From Lepidodermella squamata (taxonomy: Eukaryota > Gastrotricha), in contig JBLDXI010000010.1 in NCBI GenBank assembly GCA_047495785.1, positions 1,736,001-1,800,000 on the forward strand: a DNA stretch of 64,000 bases, in the 5' to 3' direction. Below the pieces are notes generated by a model. That model did not search any database. It worked only from the letters and a program-made list of their open reading frames with translations, and was not told where the DNA came from. How positions within the stretch are numbered: position 1 is the first letter of the stretch; every line of letters begins with the position of its first letter. Position numbers and translations under genes: made by a program. Below are positions 43,976 through 54,794 of this stretch, piece after piece.

Positions 43976-45034
43976 GGGAGTGCCTGGGATTGTTTCTGCT
44001 AGGCCGTGTCCCTTCCTTTCGTTTCCTGGAGTCTCCCGTGCAGAGACTGCGTTTTAAAATCCTAAAAGCTGTGACACTTATTCCGGTGAAACCAGAAAAT
44101 GATCTGAATTTCGCAATCTTAAGCATTGTCCAACTAATCGGGCGACCACGTACTATAACAGTGGAAGTTCCTAAAACCCCCAGTTGAGACGCTTAACTTA
44201 ATAGTACCTACATTTCGATGAAAAATTCCCTTCCTTCTGACAAGAAATTGTATTTATTATTAATTATTGCGCTTATTTTTTGTTGCATTTGATGAAATTT
44301 ATGTACTGAGCATCAATGAGTTTATTCCGTGCTGCGATTTCAATTATTATGCGAAAATAAAAAAGAGAAAACCATTCGTCGTAACAATTGCAGTGTGGTC
44401 TAAAACAAGTGAAGCTACGATTCAAGATTCTCGAATCGTATGTAGTTGCAAATTAAACTGATAATGGTACATGACCTTGCAGCTACGCAGTAGTTCGAGT
44501 ACATTTTATCATATTTTTTTCATTTTAGAATTTGTGTTTTAATGTAAATGGAATTCATTGAACAAACTTCAGAAACTATTTTATCGAGGTTCAAACTACA
44601 GCGGTTAAGAGTTACCTAAATAAATTACCGGTAATGAGACACACAGTAAGAGTACCAATGTAGTTTAAACATTTATAGCACACTGATTGTAGGAATTAAT
44701 TTTAAAAATTAGTCATCCTCTAATAAAAGTCGGATAAGATGAGATTTCGAATAGTTTTGAAAATATAAGGGTAAATACAACAATTTAGACACTACGGTAA
44801 TTGCCGCATTGTGGAACCCATTATCCGACGCAATTATTCGGGAAAACAACCGTTTTATTAATTCAACCACTTGCCAAGCTGAACAAGCAGCACGAAAGAT
44901 GAGACACAACACTTAATCGTTCAATTCTTAGGTTAAAGCTAGACGACATAAATTGGACAATAATAATATAAATTCTATATCCACAAATAAAGATGCAATT
45001 GAAATGTTCAATCATGGCTTAACGACAGATTGTT
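43976..45034. other. Region 3' of the NIS gene and 3' of G2
   Basis: No confident gene. A 65-codon frame at 43990-44187 (+) contains LKAVTLIPVKPENDLNFAIL, reminiscent of the VTLIP...DLKLSL segment of the NIS protein, and may be a relic of a third copy. The remainder is AT-rich. Confidence 0.35.
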
Positions 45035-47308
45035 TTAAGAAGCGTTTCCGCGTGCCGAATAAGCGGCTTTAAACGATATTCCGGAGACAGTTATCGAGAG
45101 CATCAGGTCTATAATTGCCAGAGCAAGTCGCTGGTCGACGGAGCTGTCCAAAAGAATCACAATCAAGCAAGACGCGGGTAGAGTCGTTAACAGCTCGGCA
45201 AGAATGGCAGTCATTTGCTTGTAGTCTGTCATCGATAAATGACGGCCACTTTGCTTCAAACCGAACATTGCGAACGCTGCGAAGATCAAAATTATGAGAT
45301 TAACTGCCAGCATTGCGATTATCCAATAGGCCTGATTTGGCGAGGTACAATCCATGACGAAATACTCAACAAATTCATCGGCGGACCGAAATCCTGTTCC
45401 TGCAACCGCGTTGTAGCACGAGAGTGACTCTGTAACAAACATCCAGAGGCACAGAATGAGGCATATCAAAAGAGAAAACCCGGCCGAAACTTTAATGAAC
45501 TCTCCTGATTTGAGGTTAGGAGCCTCGGTTGCTACCGTCGATGCTGGTCTAACGGATGGGGCAGCCTTGCTGGTCCTATTGGTTGTATGATCCAGATGAG
45601 TCGCATTGCCAGATTTGGCCTGGTTCGGACGATGAGGTATCACTAGATTGCAGTGCAATATATGTGAGGAAACGGCAGAAATCAGAGTTGAAGCTGATAT
45701 CGCCTGTAAGAAGTATCTCGATGTCCAAAGAGCCTTGGGTGAAATGGAGGTCTTCAAACTGTGAACCACTGCAGCTGAATTTAGCAGGATACAACCGAAA
45801 AACACCGCACTTTCAAGGAACTTTCGCTTATGATTGAAGTAGATAAACGCAACAATCTGCAGGGAACCGAAAAGGGCTGCAATTGTTGATATGGTAATCA
45901 TCATTGCATCAGTGGAGTCAAGGATTTCAATCAGCCTGGTTAGCATATCCTTAGGAGGGTTGCCGTCCAATGTTGGCCACGGGAAACTTGGTACCAAAAG
46001 AGTCAATTCTGCGTTATCATATTCGTCGGTGGAATTTGGCTTATCAACGCTGACGGCTTTCATCAGTTTCTTTCCAGACATCAGGCCGATGAAATAGGGC
46101 ATTTCCAACAAGTTTCCATTACTATCATAACTGACCTTGACCGTTCGAAGTGGCTTGTAACTCAACGCGACAATACTGGTTTTCACTGCCTTGATTATAA
46201 CATCTGGGGATTGTTGGAAGTCCCGTAATGACATGTTTTTCGCCGCTAAATCTCGCTCAGCCCTATCCAGGGCAATGACAGATTGCATAACAGTGTCATG
46301 GCATACCCACAGGTAGTCATAGTCGGATGTTCTGATGCCGCGGGTTCTTTCTTGGAAAACAACATCGAATTCAGACTTTCGATATCCGAAATCAGTTGGT
46401 AGATTCTGCTGGTCATCTCCATCAATCGTTCCAAGAACTATTGTCTGCTCAAATTGCATGGCAATTTCGCTCCTCGTGCAAGAAACGTCTATTCCTGCGA
46501 AACTATCCTTTAGAGCTAGAATTCCGGTATCAAGAGCGAGTAGTAGGAACTTTTTCCCGGTTATCCCGGCCTGGTATAGGCGGCATAAGACTGGAAGGAC
46601 GAAAACTCGAGAAGATAGGTAAATCAGTATTATTCTCAAATCTTTCGCCTTCAGATTTCTCGCAGTTTCCAAATCGTAATTCGTAGCCGTATCAACGACA
46701 GGTATGCTTATTCCCTGAGACTGAGCGACGTTCAGAAAATGAAGTGCCCCATTGAAATCGTTCGTATTATCCGGGTTGGTGATCATAGCCAAATTCCGCC
46801 ATTTTCCGATAGTTTTGATAAATTTTACGTAGCCAAAGTTCTTATTCACCATGGTTGTCAGAGCGAGGTATAAATTAGGAAATCGCTTCCGGTCTGATAG
46901 AATCGGATGAGTACACGTCTGCGAGATGCTGACGAAGTTGAGGTGGTGTAAGAAACCTCCTAAACCTTTGCACCCATTCGAGTTCCATGGCCCGACCGTT
47001 ATTGGAGATGGGAAGATAGTCGGGTCGTCTCGGTTGTAATCGCGGTAGTAACCCATGAAAGCCGTCGGGGCGTTGTTCCCTCCAAGCTTCTCATCGCCTT
47101 CGAAAATTCTGATGTCATAGTCAGGCAAATATTTCGTTTGGTTATTCGCATATTCTGCGGCTAGAGAGGAGGCGATTCGACACTGCGTTGGGACGGCTGG
47201 CTCTGTGCCTGTTATGCGGCTTTGAACCAACAATGAAAGTTTGAACGGCTTGCTGTTCGCGAGGACGAACAGTTCAGCAGCAAATAGAATCCTTAAAACT
47301 AAAGTCAT
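45035..47308 (-). CDS. GABA-B-like class C G-protein-coupled receptor G2, intronless
   Basis: 757 aa, single exon. Signal peptide (about 1-19), Venus flytrap domain (about 22-430) with landmarks shared with G1 (RFPNLYLAL versus KYPNLYRTR, and IGKWRNLAMITNP versus VGRWSQVGILTSA), then FPWPTLDGNPPKD, matching the GABA-B WxG..PP.D pre-membrane motif, and seven membrane segments (TM1 about 466-490). The Ser/Thr-rich cytoplasmic loop (about 570-605) is shorter than in G1. The extracellular loop Cys expected in class C receptors is present (CYNAV and MDCTS). No coiled coil is seen at the C-terminus. Ligand unknown. It lies between the intact and truncated NIS genes. Confidence 0.82.
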   Translation of the reverse strand: MTLVLRILFAAELFVLANSKPFKLSLLVQSRITGTEPAVPTQCRIASSLAAEYANNQTKYLPDYDIRIFEGDEKLGGNNAPTAFMGYYRDYNRDDPTIFPSPITVGPWNSNGCKGLGGFLHHLNFVSISQTCTHPILSDRKRFPNLYLALTTMVNKNFGYVKFIKTIGKWRNLAMITNPDNTNDFNGALHFLNVAQSQGISIPVVDTATNYDLETARNLKAKDLRIILIYLSSRVFVLPVLCRLYQAGITGKKFLLLALDTGILALKDSFAGIDVSCTRSEIAMQFEQTIVLGTIDGDDQQNLPTDFGYRKSEFDVVFQERTRGIRTSDYDYLWVCHDTVMQSVIALDRAERDLAAKNMSLRDFQQSPDVIIKAVKTSIVALSYKPLRTVKVSYDSNGNLLEMPYFIGLMSGKKLMKAVSVDKPNSTDEYDNAELTLLVPSFPWPTLDGNPPKDMLTRLIEILDSTDAMMITISTIAALFGSLQIVAFIYFNHKRKFLESAVFFGCILLNSAAVVHSLKTSISPKALWTSRYFLQAISASTLISAVSSHILHCNLVIPHRPNQAKSGNATHLDHTTNRTSKAAPSVRPASTVATEAPNLKSGEFIKVSAGFSLLICLILCLWMFVTESLSCYNAVAGTGFRSADEFVEYFVMDCTSPNQAYWIIAMLAVNLIILIFAAFAMFGLKQSGRHLSMTDYKQMTAILAELLTTLPASCLIVILLDSSVDQRLALAIIDLMLSITVSGISFKAAYSARGNAS

Positions 47309-48897
47309 TTTTTCTTGTCTGTAAAACAGGGCGAAACTGTAAGATATTGTCCGCCGGTAAGATTTATGCTAAATATGTGTTAAAACGGCTCCGGAAAATA
47401 TTCTACAAGTATTGACTTTCTAAAATTAAAAGACACTATTAGCGAATGCTATAAGCGACTTTGTACCGGATAATTACGGCGCGAGGATTTTCCGCTGATT
47501 TTACCTAATTTTTGCACTTACGACATATTTAATTGCAATTTTTTCTGAGTCGCGGAGGTTGGCACAGCCTCTTGCCTTTCAGAAAACAAGAACTGCAAAA
47601 AACAATCTGAGTTGAGCGAAATTTACGTGGGAAATAAGTTTTCTGTGGAAGCTGCGGAGTTTTCCGCTATTTTGGGACAGCCTCAAAGCTGTTTGAAATT
47701 AGAAGAAAAATCAAATTAAAAGCCGGTTCCAAACAGTCTGCTCGTGCTTTGCAGAATTTCGCATGATTTTTCAGACATTTCAAGCAATTTGGCCTGCTGC
47801 ATTTAAAAGATTGAAGAATCGTGACAGCAGAAAGTGCAGCTGGCGCGGAAGTGAATATGTTGTTGACAGAAATTCGAGCTGTTACTCAATCGCCGCAATG
47901 CTAATTCTCCATTACGTTACGTCAACAAAGGGCGATGACTTCCGATGAAAGTGCGATGGTGCACGGGAAATGAATCGCCACAGCTTGTGTCTCATTTTTC
48001 AACAGTTGATGAATGAACTGCAAGATACAGTCAACTACGCGGGAATAAGCCTATTCAGCCTATTTCAGGCATATGGGAACTTTGGCAAGGGGTGTGTTCA
48101 AAAAGTCTCAGAGCTTCAGAACGCTGTTCTTTCAGAATTACTCGATAATTGCGTTTTTTAATGTTCAGAGCGATTATTCGCATTGTTTAGTTTCAGAGGA
48201 AAGGGACACAGATGCTATTGATTACGCTTTCAGGCGATTTTTTAATGCTCAGAACGTTCAGTGAGGGACAAGCATTGTTCGAAGTTTCAGGCTGCTCGAG
48301 CAGTCTGAAACTTTCCCTGATTACTCACGTGCGTCGTGATTAGTCACAATGGTTCGATATGAATTTTATTTTTATCCATTTTTTGACGGCAAAGCGTTTA
48401 TACGTCTGCAAAGTGGGAAAATTATTCGGAAACCTTGCGGAACACCTTGGAAGCACATTTCTACTTCACAGCTATTAAAAATTGATCAATTTTCAAGTTT
48501 GAATAAATGAATTTCTTTAATTAATCAATGCAAAAAAATAGCACATGAAACGCCGAATGGTACCACTTCTTCCTTTCCCCTTTCTCAGGAAAACACATAA
48601 GGCTCAGGTCAATTTTTTTTTCCAAAAATTGAAAATTAAATTAAAAAATTAAATTAAAAATTGTGGGCGGCATCACACATTTTCAATTTTACAACTGCTA
48701 ATTTTCGAAGCCTTCCCAAAAAAATTTCAAAAATACCTTTACTTTTATCGGGAGGGTGATAGCTGCAGCTTTCAATTTAAAATCAAGAGTCGTTTGATGA
48801 ACAATTCCCAAAAATTCATTCAGATCGAGACCGATTCCAAACTTTCTCGCAGCATGTATAATTTATGCCGATCAAATCGCGCCGAGACTGTGGAGGT
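47309..48897. other. Gene-poor intergenic DNA
   Basis: No gene recognised. Includes a nearly perfect 32-base palindrome at 48284-48315 centred on CTGCTCGAGCAG, repeated TTCAG/CTGAA motifs around 48100-48320, and an AT-only low-complexity run at about 48615-48665. Confidence 0.45.
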
Positions 48898-49404
48898 CTA
48901 GATTCTAGATTGTTCTCTGTCGTCGTAAACCGAAAAAATTCTCACATAGTCGCCAGCAACTGAAACATCCTTTGCTTCCAGTCGACATATCGCTAGCCGC
49001 GTGTCTTTCTTGAATTTCAGTCCGATAGGCTGCGGCCATCGGAGTTTGTTAAATGGGTGGAAAGGATGGCCGTGAATTACGTGGAATTCGCAGTTCTTTC
49101 TGTTTAGGTCATTGAAATCTAGCCGGGAGTATCTTGTCTTTGCAATGTCTTCATTAGCCGCGCTGTTTCTCAATTTCGCCATGAAGAGTTCGTCAAACAA
49201 CGAAATTCCAGCCAAGTCCATTGCAGATACATGCTCAATATCGGTATGAACGAGATAATCACCTGGAGCAGCGGACGCTACAAAGTCTATGTAGTCCTTA
49301 AACTGATATCGGTATTGTGGTGGTTCCTTTGAAATCTGAGTTACTTCGAATTCGACGATGGACTCGTTTCGGATGCAACACAGTAGTCTTGTTGAAAACT
49401 TCAT
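48898..49404 (-). pseudogene. Truncated second NIS siderophore synthetase copy
   Basis: 168 codons align without gaps to residues 1 to about 155 of the intact gene (for example KEPPQYRYQFKD and GHPFHPFNKLR), then diverge into DDREQSRI and a stop. The ATP-binding Arg segment, EIHGQN and RDFGG are all missing, so it cannot be catalytically active. Upstream DNA also matches that of the intact gene (GCACTTAGT...), showing that the promoter was duplicated too. The open frame is undisrupted up to the stop, so a short product could still be made. It lies inverted, on the far side of G2. Confidence 0.75.
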
Positions 49405-49988
49405 AGTTGTAGCTAAAAAAACGATGCGCTCTCACTAAGTGCAACTCTGGTATTTCCAACTAGCTAGCCGTTCATAATGTCTCGGGATTTAAAAAAAAAA
49501 CTAAGCGTAGTTTGGTTTTCATGGCTGAATAGTATCATGAAAAAACTTCACTGCTGCGTTATACTAGTAAACAAGTCAGCAAAATGTCCTGAATATTTCC
49601 ACCACTGATGAATGATAACAGAATTCTGCAAGCCAACTAATCTGAACTGACATTGGACAATTGCGGCATCAATATCCTGATGAATTGAAATAAATTTGAT
49701 TCATGAAAGCATAAAGAGCAGAATCTTCCGTGGCTGTAAGCAATGGTGGCCTATCGTAACCTAGTGAATCTTCAGGACTGGAATGAAATTTCCAAATCAC
49801 TAAAATCACTAAAATCGATCATTCTGTGACCACTTAACCTGCTTTTATGTGGTATAACAATAATACATTTTATTCTTTCCACTTGTGCAACGAGTTTTAA
49901 GATACTTTGAGATTAGAGTCTGGTTATCGTAGCATCCTTATATGTTTGAGACCATGGATCCTAGAACCACGCCCAGAAAGAGCTGTTC
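49405..49988. other. Intergenic DNA between NIS copy and B1
   Basis: No gene seen. Confidence 0.35.
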
Positions 49989-51221
49989 TCAAGGTATAGC
50001 ATTGATCATCTTATGAATGTAAATCACGCTAGTGAAAAGGAGAACGAGCAATGTTAGCGACAAAACGCCGATGTCCAGGAATCTTACAGCCGATATGCCG
50101 AACCTTGTACGTTCCTTCGATCCCCACTTTGTCTCCGCAATCGTGCAAACAAAAAGCATATATATGGTCACAAATACACATGCAGCCATCTGAATTTCAA
50201 TCAACGTAATGATATGTACTGGCTCTGAAGTCTGCGGAATCTGCTCGAAAACAATCGAGAGAAGTACGAAAAAAGCCAATACAACTGTTATGCAGAACAT
50301 GGGCCGGTCAGGGAACTCAGGGTTCATGATGAAAGCTGAAAGCTGGAGGACCACCATAGCAGCCAGCGGTAAAAATATAATGCCGACGTAGTATTCGTGC
50401 TTTCGTTGAAAAACCAATCTGAACTTGATTTGTTGAAAAAACCCGATGGTTCTCACAGCGATTTCAGTCGAGGTGTTGAATTCCGCCGCTATTTCTGACC
50501 AAATGCTGCTTTCGTCGAGAATAATTTGGCTTGTATCGATTAGTGGCAGCTTGACATTTAAATAATTTGATGGAGTTGTGAACTCCAATACGATAGAGCA
50601 AAACATTTTATCGAACGGGAAATAAGTTAGAGCGAAGCCTTCGCATGATGTTTCGATGAGGACATCCCCGGAATATAGCCCATTAATGAATTGGAGCGTG
50701 CCGTGGAATGAGACGTCTTCGTCAAGTTTGTTGAACCATGTGGCGTCATTTAAAGCGTTCAAATGTATGGCTGTTGGAGACCACGTTTCAGCTTTGGCAC
50801 GCTTGAAATCAATTGCATATTGATGATCACCAAAATCCAAGCCTTTGCAGCCTATTTCAGGCATTTGCCAAGATATCGAAACTTTCGCAAGTGCCGAAAG
50901 GCTGGTCAGGGAAAATTGCAAGACTTACTTCTTCGTCTAGCAGAAGGTATCTTACCTTTGCTGCAAATCATCGATGTTTTTGATGTAGTAGATGTAAAAA
51001 CTCATCGAAGCTTCGACCGGCAGTAAATCTGACTGGTTACGTAGTAACAGCTCTGCGATCAGGTTTATCGAGGTCGCCAACTTACAGGTCCCATTGAAAA
51101 ATGCATCTTGAGCTAAGTCAAAACGCAGCTGGTCTTTCTCCACATTTGAAACGAGAGCGGAGCTGGCTGTAACTTTCAAAAGTACTAGAAACAGCAGCAT
51201 GGTGAAGCGAAATATCATCAA
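49989..51221 (-). CDS. Cys-loop ligand-gated ion channel subunit B1
   Basis: Family B pentameric channel subunit, 392 aa, exons 51221-50956 and 50901-49989, intron 54 bases. Signal peptide MMIFRFTMLLFLVLLKVTASS. The intron follows DLQQ at the codon used by all five B genes. Loop-A-like TWSPTAIHLNAL; Cys-loop CEGFALTYFPFDKMFC with 14 residues between cysteines, one more than canonical. M1 follows FQRKHEYYVG; M2 DRPMFCITVVLAFFVLLSIV then FEQIP, with -1' Asp, 9' Leu and 20' Glu (cation-type pattern) and Pro at 1'; the M3-M4 loop is only about 20 residues (KWGSKERTRFG); M4 ends KMINAIP. The most divergent B member. Exon 1 has decayed relatives at 58625-58800. Confidence 0.88.
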
Positions 51222-51679
51222 AAATTCATCGTGGGTTAGGAATTGTGATTACAGACTGTTTACATTTCATTATTTAGCTTCCTCTATACCTTCAACGGCA
51301 ATATTCAATATGTTCAAGCTCATCGATTTTATTCTCCGGCGACCTCCGATTTTTTATATTGAGTTTTTTAGCTTTTTGTTATATGGAGTGGGGGCGGGAA
51401 CTCTCCAGTCTATGACGTCGTCCAGCATTTTCTGATTAATCGAAACTTAACCCCGGTATTCCTACACATTTCAGAATCATGATGATATTCCACAGAATTT
51501 TTCACGCATCGAACAACACTGCTATAAAAAAAGGGGGAGTAACGAGCTATTCAAGTCAGGGAGGGAGAAGCGGCAAATTCAAGGTCGTCGTTTCTCTGAT
51601 GGTTATTTCAGTTTGATAATGAATCCGAAGTGGTTTCATGGTATGGCATGCGTCATTTTCGCAATTAAGAATACGTCAG
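51222..51679. other. Spacer between B1 and B2
   Basis: Bases about 51360-51679 match the 3' flanks of B4 (about 55900-56122) and B5 (about 59570-59804), with shared TATGGAGTGG..GGGAACT, AATCGAAACTTAACCC and GCATCGAACAACA, so the duplicated B unit includes its 3' flank. Confidence 0.5.
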
Positions 51680-52883
51680 CTATCGACGCAGCCCAACAAT
51701 CGAAACCATAATAACAGCCAGGTCCAATAGGCGAACTTTAGACAAATGCAGAATTCCACTTTTCGCTGAACCCCACTTCGTTGATGCGATCGAGCATGCA
51801 ACTAACATATAGGCTGTCACTAAGACGCAAGCAGCCATTTGGATTTCGATCAGCAAAATCAGGTAAACCTGTTCTGAAGTCTGCGGTATCTCATCAAATA
51901 CGATCGACAGCAGCACGAAAAATGCTAACACCACCGTCATGCAAAAATTAGGTCGGTCGGGAAATTCGGGGCTCATGATGAAAGAAGAAAGCTGAAGGAA
52001 GACCATGCCGCCAAGGGGTAGAAAGATCATTCCGACATAATATTCGTGCTTTCGTTGAAAAGCCAGCGTGAATTTAACTTGTTCGAATTCACCCATAATT
52101 CGATTGATCATACCACGAGATGAGTTGAACTCAGACGGCAGAGCTTGCCAGATGCTACCCTCATCCAATATTTTTTCTGGGTATTCCAGATACATGCTTT
52201 GGGCTCGAACGTGATCAGCAAGGTTATCGAGTTCCAGCAAAATCGAGCAAGTCATTTTATCGAATGGAAAATAGGTCAGCTGGAAGCCTTCGCAGGAAGT
52301 TTCGATAAGAACTTCGTTTGTGAACATGGCCTGCACAAACGTTTTAGTAGCGTTGAATTCTACCTCATCAGACAGTCTGGTCGGCCAATTCGCGTCTCTT
52401 AACGCATTGAGATGAAGCGTCTTGGGATACCAAGATTGATTACTTGGCTTTCTGAAACGTGTAGAAATAGCGTTGCCTTTGCTGTTATTTGCCTGTAAGC
52501 TTTTACAGTGGCGAACTTCCGGCAAGCGCCAACTAATAGTAAATGTTGTTAGCACCGATAAACTGAAAAGGAAAGAAAAGGAAGGAATAAAACACAGGTG
52601 AGTTCTTTCTATTGGCCTACCTTTGCTGCAAATCGCTGATTTCTTTGATACCGTACATGTAAATAGAAAAGTTGACATATATTGGTAACAAAGTGTCGTA
52701 GTCTTCAAAGAGGTTGAGCTCCTGAATTATGTCGGTAGACTTTGCCAACGGACATTCCGAATTAAAAAACTTGTTCTCCAAAGTAGCGCTTCCTAGTTCT
52801 ACTGTGGCCCCGGCATTTATCGTTGTTGCTCGTATCAGCGTAAACGAAAGAAAAAGGCTTGAAAGCCATATATTTACTGACAT
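51680..52883 (-). CDS. Cys-loop ligand-gated ion channel subunit B2, frameshifted in M4
   Basis: Family B subunit, exons 52883-52621 and 52562-51680, intron 58 bases. Signal peptide MSVNIWLSSLFLSFTLIRATT. Loop A SWYPKTLHLNALRDANW; Cys-loop CEGFQLTYFPFDKMTC; M2 DRPNFCMTVVLAFFVLLSIV then FDEIP. Near 51684-51692 the sequence has two extra bases relative to B4 and B5 (CTGCGTCGATAGC where paralogues have CTGTCGATAGC-type sequence), which moves M4 out of frame to a stop after GLRR. The remaining M4 codons, ending as in B4, continue in the shifted frame down to about 51647. A single recent lesion or a sequence error; the channel would lack half of M4. Confidence 0.8.
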
Positions 52884-52941
52884 GCTGCTTTTGAAACCAA
52901 ATTTGTCGAATGAAGCACTTCAAAAAATGTCTGAGTTTACT

Positions 52942-52949
52942 GTTATAAT
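52942..52949 (-). promoter_or_regulatory. TATA-like element of B2
   Basis: ATTATAAC on the minus strand, 58 bases before the start codon, followed by an AAACTCAGACATTTTTT-type stretch. The same element lies at the same distance before B4 and B5. Confidence 0.5.
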
Positions 52950-52959
52950 CGTTCATTTT

Positions 52960-53295
52960 TATTTTAGTGAGACACTATGCAATCAGGAAAACGCAGTTGC
53001 CTAATCATTTGAGTAACGAGAAGCAAATAACAATTCACTCAAAGAAAATTGCCTAATTTCTCCCGAAATACTGTTCATCCTTAGGCCTAGGGTATTTCAC
53101 CAATCACGCGATTTCAGAGCTACTCTTAGCAGATTGTTTACTTTCTAAATGCTGAATCGGCATCTCAAAGCTGCTGTTAGACCTAGACATAGACAAAACT
53201 AACTGTGAACACATCATTATTAATCCTCAACGCTTTCGCATTTGTGGCAATAACATGCACGATGGTGATTGGTATTATAACATATCTAGCTGCTA
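52960..53295. repeat. B-unit spacer duplicated at 57430-57700
   Basis: Shares long imperfect matches with 57430-57700 (TAATCATTTGAGTAACGA, AAAGAAAATTGCCTA, CATCTCAAAGCTG) and more weakly with 61110-61330. It contains the distal upstream DNA of B2, B4 and B5. Confidence 0.6.
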
Positions 53296-54515
53296 TTACA
53301 AACACTGCGTCATTTTCGCAATAAAAACTACATCCGAAACGGAGAGACCGAGAACTAAAACCAGAATAAAAGCCAAATCAAGCAGTCGGACATTTGACAA
53401 ATGCAGAATCACACTCTCTGTCGCTCCCCATTTCGTCACGGCAATGGCACATGCGAACAACATGTAGACAGTTACAGCGACACACGCTGCCATTTGTATT
53501 TCGATCAGCGTGATAAGATGAATCTGCTCTGATGTTTCCGGTATCTGGTCGAAGACAATTGAAAGCAGAACGAAAAACGCCAGCACAACTGTGATGCAGA
53601 AGGTTGGCCGGTCGGGGAACTCAGGGCTCATGATGAAAGCTGAAAGCTGAAGTAAAACCATAGATGCAAGGGGTAGAAATATGTTGCCGACGTAGTACTG
53701 GTATTTCCGTTGAAAAACTAACTTGAACCTGTTTTGCTCGAATTTACCAATACTTCGGTTAACAATAACAGTCGTAGTCGAGAATTCAGAAGGCAGAGCC
53801 TGCCAAATGCTGCCTTCGTCCAGTATCTCGTCTGGGTGGTCTAAAAAAAGATCAACAATCTTGATGTAGCTGGTAGTGCTCAGCATTTCAAGCGCAATCG
53901 TGCAAGTCATTTTATCGAAGGGAAAGTATGCCAGTTCGAAGCCTTCGCAAGACGTTTCGATTAGAACTTCATAGCTCACAGACGCTTCGACTTCCACTTT
54001 CGAAGCGTCGAATTTAACCACCTCCGCCATTTTACCCGGCCAATTTGCGTCTTTCAACGCATTGATTTGGAATGCGTTCGGGAACCAAGTTTGCGATTTC
54101 GGCCTGGTGAAAGCCGTGTATAACGATCCGCCGTTATCGGCCTTAGCTTGAACGCCAACGCATCCGAACTTGGGCATATCCCATGTTACAAAGAAGGTCG
54201 CCAGGGCAGATAAGCTTAATATTATGAATTCAAAGAGGATCAATTATTATTCACGAAGGTCTACCTTTGTTTCAAATCGTCTATGTCTTTGATGTCGTAA
54301 ACATAGATTGAAAGTGACACATATATTGGTAAAGCCTCGTATTGCCATTGTAAGCTTGTTTCCTGAAGCAAATTTCGGGCCTTCGCCAGCACGCATTTCG
54401 AATTGAAAAACTCGTCCTCCATTGCGGTGTCTTTAAGCACCAATGCAGCTCGGGCTTGCAGGGCCAGGATATTCATTGAAAGTAATACGAGAAAATGATG
54501 AAATGCATGAGCCAT
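53296..54515 (-). CDS. Cys-loop ligand-gated ion channel subunit B3
   Basis: Family B subunit, 389 aa, exons 54515-54265 and 54214-53296, intron 50 bases. Signal peptide MAHAFHHFLVLLSMNILALQARA. Loop A TWFPNAFQINALKDANW; Cys-loop CEGFELAYFPFDKMTC; M2 DRPTFCITVVLAFFVLLSIV then FDQIP. The M3-M4 loop reads KWGATESVILHLSN. The upstream region differs from B2/B4/B5 and has a conventional TTTATAAA box. Confidence 0.88.
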
Positions 54516-54547
54516 GTCGAATTTCGAGGTGAAAATCAGGCAAAGCC

Positions 54548-54555
54548 TTTATAAA
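54548..54555 (-). promoter_or_regulatory. TATA box of B3
   Basis: TTTATAAA lies 32 bases before the B3 start codon on the minus strand. Confidence 0.5.
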
Positions 54556-54794
54556 GCCCCTAGTTTGAAGTTACTGTTTATTTTAAATTTTAAACGAAAA
54601 GCTATCCAATCAGGAATCAGGTAAATAGATGTAAAGTGGCCAAGTAACGAGATACAAACAGAAAATAGGCCATAAACATTGACCTGAAATGACAATTAAT
54701 GATTATGAAAATGCATATAATGTTTGTTTCGAAATGAGGTGTATCGATTATTAAATTAGTTTCTAGTTTTAATTGCCGATTATTTCCAGCCGTT

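Noticed and set aside
42431-49404. Bacterial contamination as the source of the NIS gene
   Set aside because: It is embedded between intron-containing animal genes, has a eukaryotic-style TATA box, no operon neighbours, and a diverged local duplicate. Only reads can finally exclude it.
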